A DNA stretch of 64,000 nucleotides from Pseudomonadota bacterium. Its GTDB lineage: Bacteria > Pseudomonadota > Alphaproteobacteria > SHVZ01. Every line of letters starts with the position of its first letter. Positions within the stretch are counted from its first letter, which is position 1. The DNA is taken from contig JACQAG010000084.1 of assembly GCA_016195085.1 (NCBI GenBank), positions 1-64,000 on the forward strand. Reading direction: 5' to 3'. Shown piece by piece: positions 54,003 to 63,221 of this stretch. The translations under genes and the position numbers were made by a program. The notes beneath the pieces are model-generated. The model worked only from the letters and a program-made list of their open reading frames with translations, ran no database searches and was not told the origin of the DNA.

Positions 54003-54470
54003 TTGAGCCGGGACTATCTCAACGCGCTGCAGAAGATCGCGCTCGCCAGCGAGGACGAGGAGCGGCAGTTTCGCCGCGACGCCCAGCGCCGGATCGCCCT
54101 GCTCGCGGCGGCGAGAACGGAGGCCTACCGGCGCTACAATCTGCTGAAGGCAATGGTGGAAGCGGCCGCCGCCCACGCGGACTGCGAGTCCTCAGCGGCC
54201 GCCCAGGTCTCCCGCATCGCCGCCCTCACCGGCTGGTCGGAAAGCGACTCGGGCTGGCCCGATTTCAAGGGGGCGCTCGCCGAGGTCGCCCGCACCATTC
54301 ATGCCGATCTCCACGGCTCCGGCCGCGACGAGGAGCCGAAGGAGGTTGCCGCAGCGGCGGTGACCGACGCCTTTCGCCGGTTCGAGGCGTGGTATCGCGG
54401 GCATTACGGCGCGGAGTTCCTGGCGCTCATGGAGCAGCAGCAGGCGTTCCAACCCGCCGTCGATTTCTGA
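54003..54470 (+). CDS. Hypothetical helical protein downstream of selC
   Basis: Protein of 155 residues, mostly charged and alpha-helical (SRDYLNALQKIALASEDEER, then QFRRDAQRRIALLAAARTE), ending FRRFEAWYRGHYGAEFLALM and QQQAFQPAVDF. It has no signal peptide or membrane segment. The start is TTG with GAGGA nine bases upstream. I do not recognise a family. Its place just after selC hints at a link to the fdh/sel locus, but that is only position. Confidence 0.6.
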   Translation: MSRDYLNALQKIALASEDEERQFRRDAQRRIALLAAARTEAYRRYNLLKAMVEAAAAHADCESSAAAQVSRIAALTGWSESDSGWPDFKGALAEVARTIHADLHGSGRDEEPKEVAAAAVTDAFRRFEAWYRGHYGAEFLALMEQQQAFQPAVDF

Positions 54471-54486
54471 TGCCGGCCGGCCTCGG

Positions 54487-54870
54487 GTGAGCCTCACCGG
54501 TCGCGATTTCGAGCCGTGGCTGGTGCGGCAATTCGCGCGACGAGGATCTTTCACCGTCCTCATCATCCTCATCGCCATCCGCGAGCCGACGCTCTTCCCC
54601 ATCGGAGCATCCTATGCCTCGGTCATCGGCAATGAGATGAGCTGGCCGGAGATGCGGCGCCTGTTGGATGCCTCCGGCCTCAAATGGGATGGTGCCGCCT
54701 TGTTCGTGGCTGAGAGCCCAGACGGCAAGCCGCTCATCGATGCCGAGGCAAAGGCCCAGCTCCACGCAATGCAGGAGCGCATCATCGCCGACCACGCGCG
54801 CATCAACGAAGGCGCCTTCTTCGACCGCAAGGGAAGGCTGATGCGGGTCGAGGAGATCGAGACGAGTTAG
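54487..54870 (+). CDS. Hypothetical protein, 127 residues
   Basis: Soluble protein with one hydrophobic strand-rich region (GSFTVLIILIAIREPTLFPI) and a C-terminal polar half with HAMQERIIADHARINEGAFF. Not recognised. GTG start at 54487 has no clear ribosome-binding site, and it follows the previous hypothetical gene by 16 bases, so translational coupling is likely. A repeat element follows it. Confidence 0.5.
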   Translation: MSLTGRDFEPWLVRQFARRGSFTVLIILIAIREPTLFPIGASYASVIGNEMSWPEMRRLLDASGLKWDGAALFVAESPDGKPLIDAEAKAQLHAMQERIIADHARINEGAFFDRKGRLMRVEEIETS

Positions 54871-54900
54871 ATGGCGCTCGTCGCAGCGAGTTCCGCCAAG

Positions 54901-55004
54901 TGCCCCCACCCCCACCCTCCCCCAACAAGTTGGGGGAGGGAGTCGAAGGACGTCTCATGTCCCCTCCCTCGCCGTAGGCGGGGGAGGGTTAGGGTGGGGG
55001 CATG
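54901..55004. repeat. Dispersed C/G-rich palindromic repeat, copy 8
   Basis: Full type A copy: GCCCCCACCCCCACCCTC arm, hairpin CCCTCCCCCAAC / GTTGGGGGAGGG, spacer, CCCTCCCTCGCC / GGCGGGGGAGGG, closing GGGTGGGGGCATGC. It separates convergent genes (the hypothetical at 54487 and the lipoyl protein at 55011) and could serve as a bidirectional terminator. Confidence 0.8.
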
Positions 55005-55010
55005 CGGCGC

Positions 55011-55460
55011 CTAAGAAGGCCCTTCGCAGCCCGGGAAGTCTTCCTCGCGCATCTTCCGGAGATAGGGTTCGGCGACTTCGGGCCCGGGCGTCAGCGCCGC
55101 CTTCGCCGACGGCCAATCCTCCGGCTTCACCCGCACCAGCCAGCCGGCACCATGGGGATCGGTGTTGATCGGTCCAGGCCGATCGAGGAGATCCTCGTTG
55201 CTGGCGAGGATCTCGGCGGCGAAGGCGATCTTGGCGGCGCCAATGAGCTTGCCCGCCTCCACCACAGCGCAGGCCTGGCCCGCTTCGAGACGGCGACCGG
55301 GGCGCTTCGGCGTTACCGCGATGATGTGGCCGACCATGGCGGAAGCGACCGCGGTGATGCCGACCTCGACCGACCCGTCCGGGAGCTCGCGATACCAGAG
55401 CTGGTTTCGAACGTCGTAGAAGAGATCGTCCGGCAGATGGCAGCCATTCACCACCGGCAT
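55011..55460 (-). CDS. Lipoyl-carrier protein of the GcvH/LbpA type
   Basis: Protein of 149 residues with the H-protein hammerhead fold. The lipoylation site is K71 in AVVEAGKLIG, followed by PINTDPHGAGWLVRVKPEDW as in GcvH. The N-terminal VNGCHLPDDLFYDVRNQLWY resembles lipoate-binding proteins (LbpA) of the sHdr sulfur-oxidation pathway more than classical GcvH. No gcvT, gcvP or hdr genes are nearby. The start has GAGG six bases upstream, and the gene lies eight bases after the exoprotein stop, apparently in one operon with two lipoproteins, which is an odd setting. Confidence 0.75.
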   Translation of the reverse strand: MPVVNGCHLPDDLFYDVRNQLWYRELPDGSVEVGITAVASAMVGHIIAVTPKRPGRRLEAGQACAVVEAGKLIGAAKIAFAAEILASNEDLLDRPGPINTDPHGAGWLVRVKPEDWPSAKAALTPGPEVAEPYLRKMREEDFPGCEGPS

Positions 55461-55468
55461 CGCTGGCC

Positions 55469-58400
55469 TCAGAAGGTGAAGCGGGTGAGCGAGATCTGGC
55501 TGCCGTTGGGAAGCGTCATCGTCGCCGTGGTCGTGCTGGTGAACTGGATGGTGACGGTGCCTTGGCCGGCAAACAGGCTGGGCGCCTGGTAGGGTCCGCC
55601 CAAGGCCTGCCCGCCACGATACTCCTGCAAGGTCCCCTGAAAGAGCGTGGTCGAAGACATCGCCGCCTGGCTGATGTACCAGGCCGCTTGGCCGCGGCTG
55701 TCATACATGTAGGCCGACATGAACATGGTCGAGCTCTGCACCTCGAAGAAGTAGCCGCGCCCGGGCTCATTGGCATTCCACCACCATCCCGTCTGCGGCA
55801 TGCCCGATGCGGGGCCGGCGGCGACGCCGCCGGAGACGAAATTGTAGCGCTGGATCGAAATCGTACCGCCGGCCCAGGTGAGCCGGCCGGTGGTCGCGGT
55901 ATCGAAGCTCAAGGTGACCGTGCCGACCGAGCCCAAGGCGGTCGCCGCCTGAAAGGCTCCAGCCAGGGTCTGGCCGTTGGCATATTGCAGCAGGCTCGCT
56001 TGGAAGGTGGAGTTGTTCGAGCGTGCGCCCGACCCGATGTACCAGATCGGCGTGCCGTCGGAGGAATAGAGATAGCCCGACATAAAGATGTTGTTGCCGC
56101 TGACCTCTAGGCTGAAGCCGCGGCCGCTTTCCGAGGAGTTCCACCACCATCCCGTCTGCGGGCTGACCGCGCCGGCGCTGGCATCGACCGTTGCTTTGAA
56201 CATGCCTCGTCCATGGGTCACCGCAACCAAGGTCGTGGAGCTGCCGATGAAGAACAGCTCGTCGACCGAGACCGTTCCGGGACCGTCATTGCTGGTGCTC
56301 CAGCTGGAGCCGCCAGTCTCGGAGGTGAATACACCGACCTCGGTGCCGACATAGAGCCAGCTCGCATTCGAGGGGTTGCGGGCGATGCCGCGGATCGGCG
56401 CCGAAGGGAGACCCGTCGCGATATTCGTCCAGCTGGCGCCGCCATCCGCCGTTTTGCGCAGATTGCCGCTCGAATAGCCGCCATAGGCAATGTACACGGT
56501 ATTGCTGGTCGAGGGGTCGATCAAGATGCGGTTGACCATGCGACTCACGCCGACATTGACCAGCGTCCATGACGGCGTGGTCGCGGTGCCGTTGGTCGTG
56601 TAATAGACCGCGCCGTTGTTGTGGCCGACCCAGATGAGGTCGCTGTTGCCCGTCGCTACCGCGACCGCGCTGATGTAGTTGCCGGAAGTGGGGGAGGGGG
56701 ATTTGATCGTCCGCCAGGTCGGCGTCGCCGCCTTGGCATTGTCCGTGACCCAGAGCGAGGCTGCGCCGACGATGAGGCGCGATTGGCTGTTGGGGTCGAG
56801 AATGAACGGCGCGATGAAATTCGCCTGCGAGGTGCCGTTGCAATCGAAGTCGCCGCCCTCGGTGATGCCGGTGCAGATCGAGCTCGCCGACAGGCCGCCA
56901 TTGGTCGAGCGATGCACATCGGCATAGACGTACTCGCCATAGAGATAGTTGCTGTCGGTCTGGTCGATGGCCGCATAGCCGCCATCGCCGCCGAATGCCT
57001 GCGTCCACCCTTGGCTGCCGGAGGTGACCAGCGTGCCGTTATCCTGGGCTCCGGCATAGAACCGTGTGCCGTCCGCGGATGCGGCACCCCCGTAGAGCTG
57101 GGTGGTGGTGATGCCGGTATTGAGCGCGCTCCAGGTATTGCCGCTGGAGCCGCTGTTGGCCGAGAGGATGTCGGAGGACTTCCACAGCCCGCCATCATTG
57201 CCGGCAAAGAGAATGCGGTTCGTCGTGCCGTTGTAGCTTGGATGACTGACCAGGAGATGATGATCCGCGTGGGGCGAGGATGGCCAGGATTGCCAGGTCG
57301 TGATCTTGGTGAAATTCGCACCGCCGTCGATCGAGCGGTATTGGTCGATGCCGGCGGTCACCACCACCTGGCTGTTGGTCGGATCGATCCAGATGGTGTT
57401 GTCATACCAGCCCTGGTTGCCCAAGTGCCCGGGGGAGCTGACGAGGCTCCAGGTGGCGCCGCCATCGCTCGATTTGTAGATCTCGCCGCTGTTGTTCTCG
57501 ACCGATGCGTAGATGAGGCCGGAGGTCGCCGGCGCGTAGGCGAGCTCCACGCGCTTGCCGCCGGAGACGACGGTAACCGACGTGCTGCTCCACGTGGCGC
57601 CAGCGTCCCGTGAGTAGATGATGGTACCCGCGCCGGAATCGGAGCCGCCGCCGCCGGCGATCGCGTTGTTCGAGTTGTTCGGATCGATGGCGACGATGAG
57701 CCGGCGCAACGTCGTCATCTTGGTCCAGCTGACGCCGCCGTCGCTCGTCCGGTAGACGCCGTTGTTGGTCGCGGCCAGGACGATGTTGTTGTTGGTCGGA
57801 TTGATCGCCAGGCGGTTGACGTAGTACCAGATGCTGTCGTTAGCGGGATTGGTGGCGGAGAGCTGAATCCAGGTCTGGCCGCCGTCGGTCGACTTGAAGA
57901 TGCCGGCGCCGCGGATCGCATCGACGTTGAAGAATCCCTCGCCGGTCGCGGCATAGACGACGCTCGAATTCCCCGGCGCGAAGGCAATGTGGCTGACCGC
58001 GAGATTGGCGGAGAAGTCGTTGACCGCGCGCCAATTGGCGCCGCCGTCGCTGGACGACCAGATGCCGCCGCCGACCCCGCCCATGATCATGTGGCTGGCG
58101 TTGGACGGGTCGATCGCCAGCGCCCGAACGCGGCCGGGCACGTTGTTGGGGCCGATGGACGTCCAACGGCTCGCGTCCAGGCCGGCGAGCGCTGGCGCGG
58201 CGCGGCCGCCGGGCGAGGCAAATGTCGGCACCTGCAGCATGCGGGTGCGGGCGGCGAGGGCCTCGATCAGGCCGTCGGGCTTGACCGTCCCGCTTTCGTC
58301 GGCCTGCTGCATGGCCCGGAACTTGGCCCATTCCCCGGGCCTGTCCGCCTTCGGGTGTTCGGCGCGATTGAGCGAGCGGGCGAGCAGCTTCGCCGGCATG

Positions 58401-58636
58401 GTGCAGACGCTGTCGTTGTCGAGCGCGTGCTGGCTCCGGAGAAGACGCAGCTTGTCCAGCGTCAGACCGGCGGCTTTCGCCACGCTCGTATCGTCGCGCA
58501 CGCCCGGTCCGCACCGGTCGCCTTCGCTCGCGATCGGGCGGCTGCCCTCGACGATCGGCGGCGGCTCTTGGGCCTGGCAGGCGGCGAGCAGGAGGCTGAG
58601 AGCGAGGAGCCCGAACCGCAGGGTTTGCACGATCAT
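55469..58636 (-). CDS. Large Asp-box (BNR) beta-propeller lipoprotein with C-terminal GWWW repeats
   Basis: Exported protein of 1055 residues. Signal peptide with lipobox LLAAC (Cys20) predicts a membrane lipoprotein. About eight Asp-box motifs (SDGGANW, STDGGQTW, SDGGVSW, SRDAGATW, SSDGGATW, SIDGGANF, ADGGASW, GGSSW) mark a sialidase/sortilin/glycosidase-type beta-propeller covering residues ~170-810; no catalytic set is evident. The last ~235 residues are two GWWW repeats (GWWWNSSESGRGFSLEV and GWWWNANEPGRGYFFEV) ending SLTRFTF, the same module as on the M23 peptidase at 23249-25099. The ATG overlaps the upstream lipoprotein stop (ATGA) and has GGAG before it. Confidence 0.82.
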   Translation of the reverse strand: MIVQTLRFGLLALSLLLAACQAQEPPPIVEGSRPIASEGDRCGPGVRDDTSVAKAAGLTLDKLRLLRSQHALDNDSVCTMPAKLLARSLNRAEHPKADRPGEWAKFRAMQQADESGTVKPDGLIEALAARTRMLQVPTFASPGGRAAPALAGLDASRWTSIGPNNVPGRVRALAIDPSNASHMIMGGVGGGIWSSSDGGANWRAVNDFSANLAVSHIAFAPGNSSVVYAATGEGFFNVDAIRGAGIFKSTDGGQTWIQLSATNPANDSIWYYVNRLAINPTNNNIVLAATNNGVYRTSDGGVSWTKMTTLRRLIVAIDPNNSNNAIAGGGGSDSGAGTIIYSRDAGATWSSTSVTVVSGGKRVELAYAPATSGLIYASVENNSGEIYKSSDGGATWSLVSSPGHLGNQGWYDNTIWIDPTNSQVVVTAGIDQYRSIDGGANFTKITTWQSWPSSPHADHHLLVSHPSYNGTTNRILFAGNDGGLWKSSDILSANSGSSGNTWSALNTGITTTQLYGGAASADGTRFYAGAQDNGTLVTSGSQGWTQAFGGDGGYAAIDQTDSNYLYGEYVYADVHRSTNGGLSASSICTGITEGGDFDCNGTSQANFIAPFILDPNSQSRLIVGAASLWVTDNAKAATPTWRTIKSPSPTSGNYISAVAVATGNSDLIWVGHNNGAVYYTTNGTATTPSWTLVNVGVSRMVNRILIDPSTSNTVYIAYGGYSSGNLRKTADGGASWTNIATGLPSAPIRGIARNPSNASWLYVGTEVGVFTSETGGSSWSTSNDGPGTVSVDELFFIGSSTTLVAVTHGRGMFKATVDASAGAVSPQTGWWWNSSESGRGFSLEVSGNNIFMSGYLYSSDGTPIWYIGSGARSNNSTFQASLLQYANGQTLAGAFQAATALGSVGTVTLSFDTATTGRLTWAGGTISIQRYNFVSGGVAAGPASGMPQTGWWWNANEPGRGYFFEVQSSTMFMSAYMYDSRGQAAWYISQAAMSSTTLFQGTLQEYRGGQALGGPYQAPSLFAGQGTVTIQFTSTTTATMTLPNGSQISLTRFTF

Positions 58637-59070
58637 TCTCCAACTCCGACGGTGATGCTGCGCGTAACCGAGCCACTTCCATAGGCAAGGGTCACGGTTA
58701 CGGCATAGCTGCCCGGGCGTTCCGCCCGGAGGGTGAAGTTGCGGATGGTGACGAGGCCGAGAGCGGGCGGGTTGGGCGGCGACCCAGGCTGCGAGGCGGG
58801 CGCGCGGGGCACCGCAAGAGTACCGACCTCATAGGCCTCGGGACCGATGGACAGGCTCGGATCGGCGCTGCGGGCGGCGAGGCGCGCCGGCCCGAGGTCG
58901 CGATTGGGGATCATGCGCACCTCGAGCGCGCCGGTCTCGCCGCGCTTCAGCGCCGCCGGGACGGTGGTGAGGATCAGCTCGGCGTCTTCCGCCCGCGGTG
59001 CGCAGCCCGCCGCCAGCACGAGCAGGAAGCCGAGCGCGATCGCCGCCGCAATATTCCCTTGCCCAGCCAT
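58633..59070 (-). CDS. Small lipoprotein upstream of the beta-propeller gene
   Basis: Protein of 145 residues with a lipoprotein signal peptide: FLLVLAAGC with Cys23 as the acylated residue. The mature part is a single beta-sandwich-like domain (LTTVPAALKRGETGALEVRM ... RNFTLRAERPGSYAVTVTLA) reminiscent of Ig-like or carboxypeptidase-regulatory modules. No named family recognised. Translationally coupled to the large exoprotein, with which it may form a surface complex (inference). Confidence 0.7.
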   Translation of the reverse strand: MAGQGNIAAAIALGFLLVLAAGCAPRAEDAELILTTVPAALKRGETGALEVRMIPNRDLGPARLAARSADPSLSIGPEAYEVGTLAVPRAPASQPGSPPNPPALGLVTIRNFTLRAERPGSYAVTVTLAYGSGSVTRSITVGVGE

Positions 59071-59260
59071 TCTGGCCCCGCCCGCCCTGTGAGTCCCCCC
59101 GATGGTCGGGATGATACCTGAAGGCGATCCGGACACGCCAGCCAGGTACCTTCGAGGTGCCGCCCTTGACAGGCTCGCTGCCGCCGCCGGACACTTCGGC
59201 GCGCCATTTCCGATTGAAAAATCCGGGTCGTTCCGCCCCACCCGACAGTCGAGGCCCCCA

Positions 59261-60055
59261 ATGGATCTGCAGCTCCGCGACAAGGTCGTGCTGGTCACCG
59301 GCTCCAGCAAAGGCATCGGCTTTACCAGCGCCAAGGGGTTTGCCGAAGAGGGCTGCCGTGTCGTGCTCTCGGCCCGCAACGGCGCCGATCTTAAGAAGGC
59401 GGCGGATGCGATCCGCGCCAAGGGCGGCACCGTCAGCACCGTCGAGGCCGATGTGTTGCAGCCCGCCGCGGCGGCCCGCGCCGTGGAGGCGGCGGTGAAG
59501 GCATTCGGCGGGATCGACATCCTCGTCAACAATGTCGGCGGCAGCCAGGGCGGCATCCGCGTGCTCGAGTCGACGGACGAGGACTGGCTGAAGACGCTCG
59601 AGGTCAATCTCTTGCAGACCGTGAGGATGATGCGGCTCGCCGTCCCGCACATGAAGGGACGGAACGGCGCCATCATCAACATTTCCTCGATCTCGGGCTG
59701 GATTCCCCAGCTCGCCGGCAGCGGCCAGTACGGCGCCGCCAAGGCGGCGCTGATCTTCGACACCGAGCGCTGGGCCTTGGAGTTCGTGCCCTTCGGCGTG
59801 CGCGTCAACACCGTCTCGCCGGGCTCGATCTGGGGCGAAGGCAATGGCTGGGATCGTTATCGCAAGGAAGACCCCGAAGGCTATGACGACTATGTCCGCG
59901 GCGGCTTTCCCATGGGCCGGCTCGGCCATCTGCAGGAGGTGGCCGACGTCGTCGTGTTCCTGGCCTCGCCCCGCGCCAACTGGATCAACGGCCGCAACGT
60001 GCCGGTGGACGGGCTGGAGCAGCCTTATGCCCGGCGCGGCCGGCGGCCCTATTGA
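59261..60055 (+). CDS. Short-chain dehydrogenase/reductase (SDR)
   Basis: NAD(P)-dependent oxidoreductase of 264 residues. Cofactor motif TGSSKGIG at 13-20, ILVNNVGG (the NNAG-type motif), and active site Ser with YGAAK. The ATG at 59261 is chosen because the protein then begins in the usual SDR way (MDLQLRDKVVLVTGSSKGIG); the frame extends upstream without a ribosome-binding site. A PLP enzyme gene follows after 16 bases, suggesting a shared pathway acting on a hydroxy-amino acid or keto acid (inference). Confidence 0.87.
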   Translation: MDLQLRDKVVLVTGSSKGIGFTSAKGFAEEGCRVVLSARNGADLKKAADAIRAKGGTVSTVEADVLQPAAAARAVEAAVKAFGGIDILVNNVGGSQGGIRVLESTDEDWLKTLEVNLLQTVRMMRLAVPHMKGRNGAIINISSISGWIPQLAGSGQYGAAKAALIFDTERWALEFVPFGVRVNTVSPGSIWGEGNGWDRYRKEDPEGYDDYVRGGFPMGRLGHLQEVADVVVFLASPRANWINGRNVPVDGLEQPYARRGRRPY

Positions 60056-60071
60056 ACCGGGGATGCGAGCG

Positions 60072-61403
60072 ATGAACGACTTCATCCGATCGATTGACGA
60101 CATCCGCCTCGATGCCCGCACCAAGGGGTTGCCCCTGGCCGAGGGCGAGATTCGCCTGGGCGATGTCGGCAAGCAGGGCTGGAACGTGCTCAAGGGCGAC
60201 ATGACCTTGCCGCTGCTGACCTTGAGCGACGCCGCCGTCGCCAACAATCTCAAGGTCATGCGCGAGTTCATCGAGGCGAGCGGCGTGTCGATCGCGCCCC
60301 ATGGCAAGGCCACGGGATGCCCGCAGCTCTACCGCCTGCAGCTGGAGGAGGGTGGGGCCTGGGGAATGACCGCAGCGACCGGCCCCCAGGCAATTCTGGC
60401 GGCGCGAAGCGGCGCTCCCCATGTGCTGATCGCCAACGAGCTGGTGAGCCCCGCCAATATTCGCCAGCTCGTCGGCCTGCAGAAGGCGTTTCCCAAGACG
60501 CGGTTCTACTCGCTGGTCGACTCGGCGGACGGCGTCAGGCGGCTCGCCGAATTCGCTCGCCCCGCCCTCGAGAAGGGACAGCGCCTTGCCGTGCTGATCG
60601 AGCTTGGCGCCGCCGGCGGGCGGGCCGGAGCCCGCAACAGGCAAGCGGCCGAGCTTGTGCTGGCCGCGCTCGGCAAGGCCGGCGAGGTTCTCGAGCTGGC
60701 CGGGGTGGAATGCTACGAGGGTGCGGTCAGCCGCGAGGGCGAGGTGGCGACCTTGGCGGCCATCGGCGAGCTCCTGGAGTTCGCGATGTCGGTCTACGAA
60801 GAGGCGGCGCGGCAGGGATTCTTCGCCGGGCTCGGGGAGACGCTGATTTCGGCCGGCGGCACCATCTATTTCGACGAGGTGGTGCGCCGCTTCGCCCGGA
60901 TCCGCGCCACGCCGGGCCTGCGCATCGTGCTGAGAGGCGGGGCCTATCTGGCGCTCGATCACGGCTTCTATCTGCGCAACGCCAAGGCCATGGACCGCCG
61001 CGGCCAGATCGCCGGCCGCTCCGGCCCGAAGCCGCCATCCGAGGCCTTTCGTCCGGCGCTGGCGCTCTGGGCGGCGGTCTTGAGCCTGCAAGATCCGGGC
61101 ACGGCGATCATGAACATGGGCATGCGCGATCTGCCCTATGACATCGACCTGCCGATCCCGCTCAAGCACTACCGGGAGGGCCGTCTCCTGCGCGACATCC
61201 AGGCGAGCAACGCTCCCTGGAAGGTGGTGCGCGCCAACGACCAGCACTGCTTCTTGAGCTATCCCGAGGGCTCCGACATCGCCACGGGCGATGTGCTCGC
61301 CTTTGGCATCTCCCACACCTCGACCGCGTTCGACAAATGGTCGGTCCTGTATCGGATCGACGAGTCCGCGACCGTCACCGGGGCGTTGAAGACGTTCTTT
61401 TGA
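60072..61403 (+). CDS. PLP-dependent D-threonine aldolase/D-serine dehydratase-like (DSD1) protein
   Basis: Protein of 443 residues with an alanine-racemase-type N-terminal barrel and a metal-binding C-terminal domain. PLP is expected on Lys79 in APHGKATG. The C-terminal QHCFLSYPEG and IGFGISHTST-like region (DVLAFGISHTSTAFDKW) holds the His and other metal ligands of the DSD1/DTA group. These enzymes deaminate or cleave D-hydroxy-amino acids. The ATG at 60072 has GGGGA eight bases upstream; the ATG at 60063 is an alternative. Confidence 0.83.
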   Translation: MNDFIRSIDDIRLDARTKGLPLAEGEIRLGDVGKQGWNVLKGDMTLPLLTLSDAAVANNLKVMREFIEASGVSIAPHGKATGCPQLYRLQLEEGGAWGMTAATGPQAILAARSGAPHVLIANELVSPANIRQLVGLQKAFPKTRFYSLVDSADGVRRLAEFARPALEKGQRLAVLIELGAAGGRAGARNRQAAELVLAALGKAGEVLELAGVECYEGAVSREGEVATLAAIGELLEFAMSVYEEAARQGFFAGLGETLISAGGTIYFDEVVRRFARIRATPGLRIVLRGGAYLALDHGFYLRNAKAMDRRGQIAGRSGPKPPSEAFRPALALWAAVLSLQDPGTAIMNMGMRDLPYDIDLPIPLKHYREGRLLRDIQASNAPWKVVRANDQHCFLSYPEGSDIATGDVLAFGISHTSTAFDKWSVLYRIDESATVTGALKTFF

Positions 61404-61454
61404 AAGGCGATGACAGAATACTCGGTGCCGCTCGGTGTTGGTGCGGTCTGCAAC

Positions 61455-61555
61455 GACCCTCACCCCGACCCTCTCCCGCGGTGCGGGAGAGGGGGAACGA
61501 ATGCCTTCTCATACTCCCTCTCCCGCACCGCGGGAGAGGGCTGGGGTGAGGGTCC
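61455..61555. repeat. Dispersed C/G-rich palindromic repeat, copy 9
   Basis: Full type B copy: CCCTCACCCCGACCCTCTCC, hairpin CTCTCCCGCGG / GTGCGGGAGAG, spacer, a second hairpin CCCTCTCCCGC / GCGGGAGAGGG, closing GCTGGGGTGAGGGT. It lies between the convergent DSD1-like and M81 genes. Confidence 0.8.
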
Positions 61556-61600
61556 TAATCAGCCAATTGCTCGAAGCGTGATTTCAATGCGTCGACGACG

Positions 61601-63085
61601 TCAGCGGAACGCCGCCTCGTCCAGGGGATAGAGGGGACGGGTCACCTTGGAGAATTGCAGCCGGCGCATGTTGGCGCAGGTGGGGCCCGGCGTGTCGGCC
61701 ATGAGGATGCGCTCGGCGACCGGGGCGAAGGCGGTGCGGAAATGTCCCGAAGACTTGACGAAGACCAGCGCCGCCTCGCCCAGATCCAAGCCGACGGAGG
61801 TGTAGAGTGCCGTATCCCACTCCATCGAGGGATTGGAGCGGATGGCGAGCCGGATGCTGCCGATGGCCAAGACCGCGGTCAGCCCATTGTTCATCTGTAG
61901 GCCCTTCGCACCCTTGTCGCGCATGCGATAGATGCCGTCGCTCAAGGCTATGACCCGCCCGGTCACCTTGAGCGGCTTGCCGTCGGCGCGGGACAGCTTG
62001 TGCCCGACGTCGAGGGTGATCTCGCTGCCGATGCCCGCCGCCGCGGCCGCCCGAGCCGCCTCCGCATCGCAGAGCGTCAGATAGCTCTGGCGCGGAGCCT
62101 GGTCGGCACCGGCCTTCAGCAGTCCCTTCAAGACCGCGACATTGTCCGCGGCCGAGCCGCCGCTGGGTCCGTCTCCGGCATCGCCGACCACGGTCAAGCC
62201 GGTCCCCTGGGCGAGGCCGGCGGCGATCGCGTCCTCGAGCAGGACCAGATCCGGGACGAATTGGTCGCGGGCCTGCCAGACCATGTCGGCCAGCTCTTGC
62301 GCCGCCGCATCGGCCACCGTCGGATCCTGGTCGGCGACCACCAAGACGGCGAAGCCCAGATCGGGAATGTCGAGCCAGGGCTGCACCGGGAAGAGGGCGG
62401 CATGCAGGATGCGTCCGCTCCGCTCCATGGTGCGCGCCGCATCGACCGCCGGCTTCAAGGGGCCGTCGGTGGTGCGGGCGATCGCCGGGCTCAGCAGCAT
62501 CGGCCGCTTGGCCAGGCCCATGACCGGATGCCGCTTGCCGGCGATGGTCTCCAGCATGAGCATGGCGCAGCGCACGCCGGTCTCGAAAATGTCGATGTGG
62601 GGATATTCCCGGTAGCCGATGAGGAAGGTATTGGGCTGCAGCATGCGCGGCGTGATGTGGCCGTGCAGGTCGAGGGTGACGCCGATCGGGATCCTGGCGT
62701 CGACCGCGCGCCGCGCCCGCTCCAGGATGACGCCCTCGCAGTCGCTTTCGTCTTCGGAGGTCATCGAGCCGTGCAAGGCCAGGAGCACGCCGTCCACCGG
62801 CAAGGCGCGCTTGAGGCGCTCGATGAGCTCGCCGGCGAGGGCCTCGAAGGTCGCGCGCGTCAAGGGTCCGCTCGCCGCCGCCGAGGCGGCCAGGAGCGGC
62901 ACGATCTCGACTCCGGCCGGCTGCAGCACGCTCAGGAAGCCCGGCACCTCCACCTGGGCCGCGCCGAAGCCGGTGAACAGCTCCTGGCCGCGCAGCAGAT
63001 AATATTGCTGGAAGGTCTCGACCGTGGTCTTGAGCGGCGAGAAGGTATTGGCCTCCTCGATGAGCGCGCCGACGGCGATGCGCAT
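61601..63085 (-). CDS. M81-family metallopeptidase (MlrC-like), copy 2
   Basis: Protein of 494 residues, same fold and length as the product of 20287-21780. Motifs: AVGALIEEANTFS at the start (Glu in place of His in the HETN-type motif), LLALHGSMTSEDESD, VTLDLHGHIT and YREYPHIDIFE. The first motif difference (EEAN versus HETN) may affect metal binding or reflect a subgroup. Upstream on the same strand are tRNA-Val and gph; it is convergent with the SDR/DSD1 pair. Substrate unknown. Confidence 0.84.
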   Translation of the reverse strand: MRIAVGALIEEANTFSPLKTTVETFQQYYLLRGQELFTGFGAAQVEVPGFLSVLQPAGVEIVPLLAASAAASGPLTRATFEALAGELIERLKRALPVDGVLLALHGSMTSEDESDCEGVILERARRAVDARIPIGVTLDLHGHITPRMLQPNTFLIGYREYPHIDIFETGVRCAMLMLETIAGKRHPVMGLAKRPMLLSPAIARTTDGPLKPAVDAARTMERSGRILHAALFPVQPWLDIPDLGFAVLVVADQDPTVADAAAQELADMVWQARDQFVPDLVLLEDAIAAGLAQGTGLTVVGDAGDGPSGGSAADNVAVLKGLLKAGADQAPRQSYLTLCDAEAARAAAAAGIGSEITLDVGHKLSRADGKPLKVTGRVIALSDGIYRMRDKGAKGLQMNNGLTAVLAIGSIRLAIRSNPSMEWDTALYTSVGLDLGEAALVFVKSSGHFRTAFAPVAERILMADTPGPTCANMRRLQFSKVTRPLYPLDEAAFR

Positions 63086-63131
63086 GGGCGGATGGCCTGT
63101 CAGAAAGAAAATCGCGGATGAGCGCGGGGTC

Positions 63132-63206
63132 TGGTGGGCGCAGTAGGGATTGAACCTACGACCTCTCGCGTGTGAAGCGAACGCTCTCCCGCTGAGCTAT
63201 GCGCCC
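63132..63206 (-). tRNA. tRNA-Val (anticodon CAC)
   Basis: 75 bases including an encoded CCA. The acceptor stem GGGCGCA pairs with TGCGCCC, the D arm is TAGCTCAGCGGGAGAGC, the anticodon loop TTCACAC presents CAC, and the T arm holds GGTTCAATCC. Gene lies 15 bases after gph on the same strand. Confidence 0.95.
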
Positions 63207-63221
63207 CCAGTCGACCGCTTC

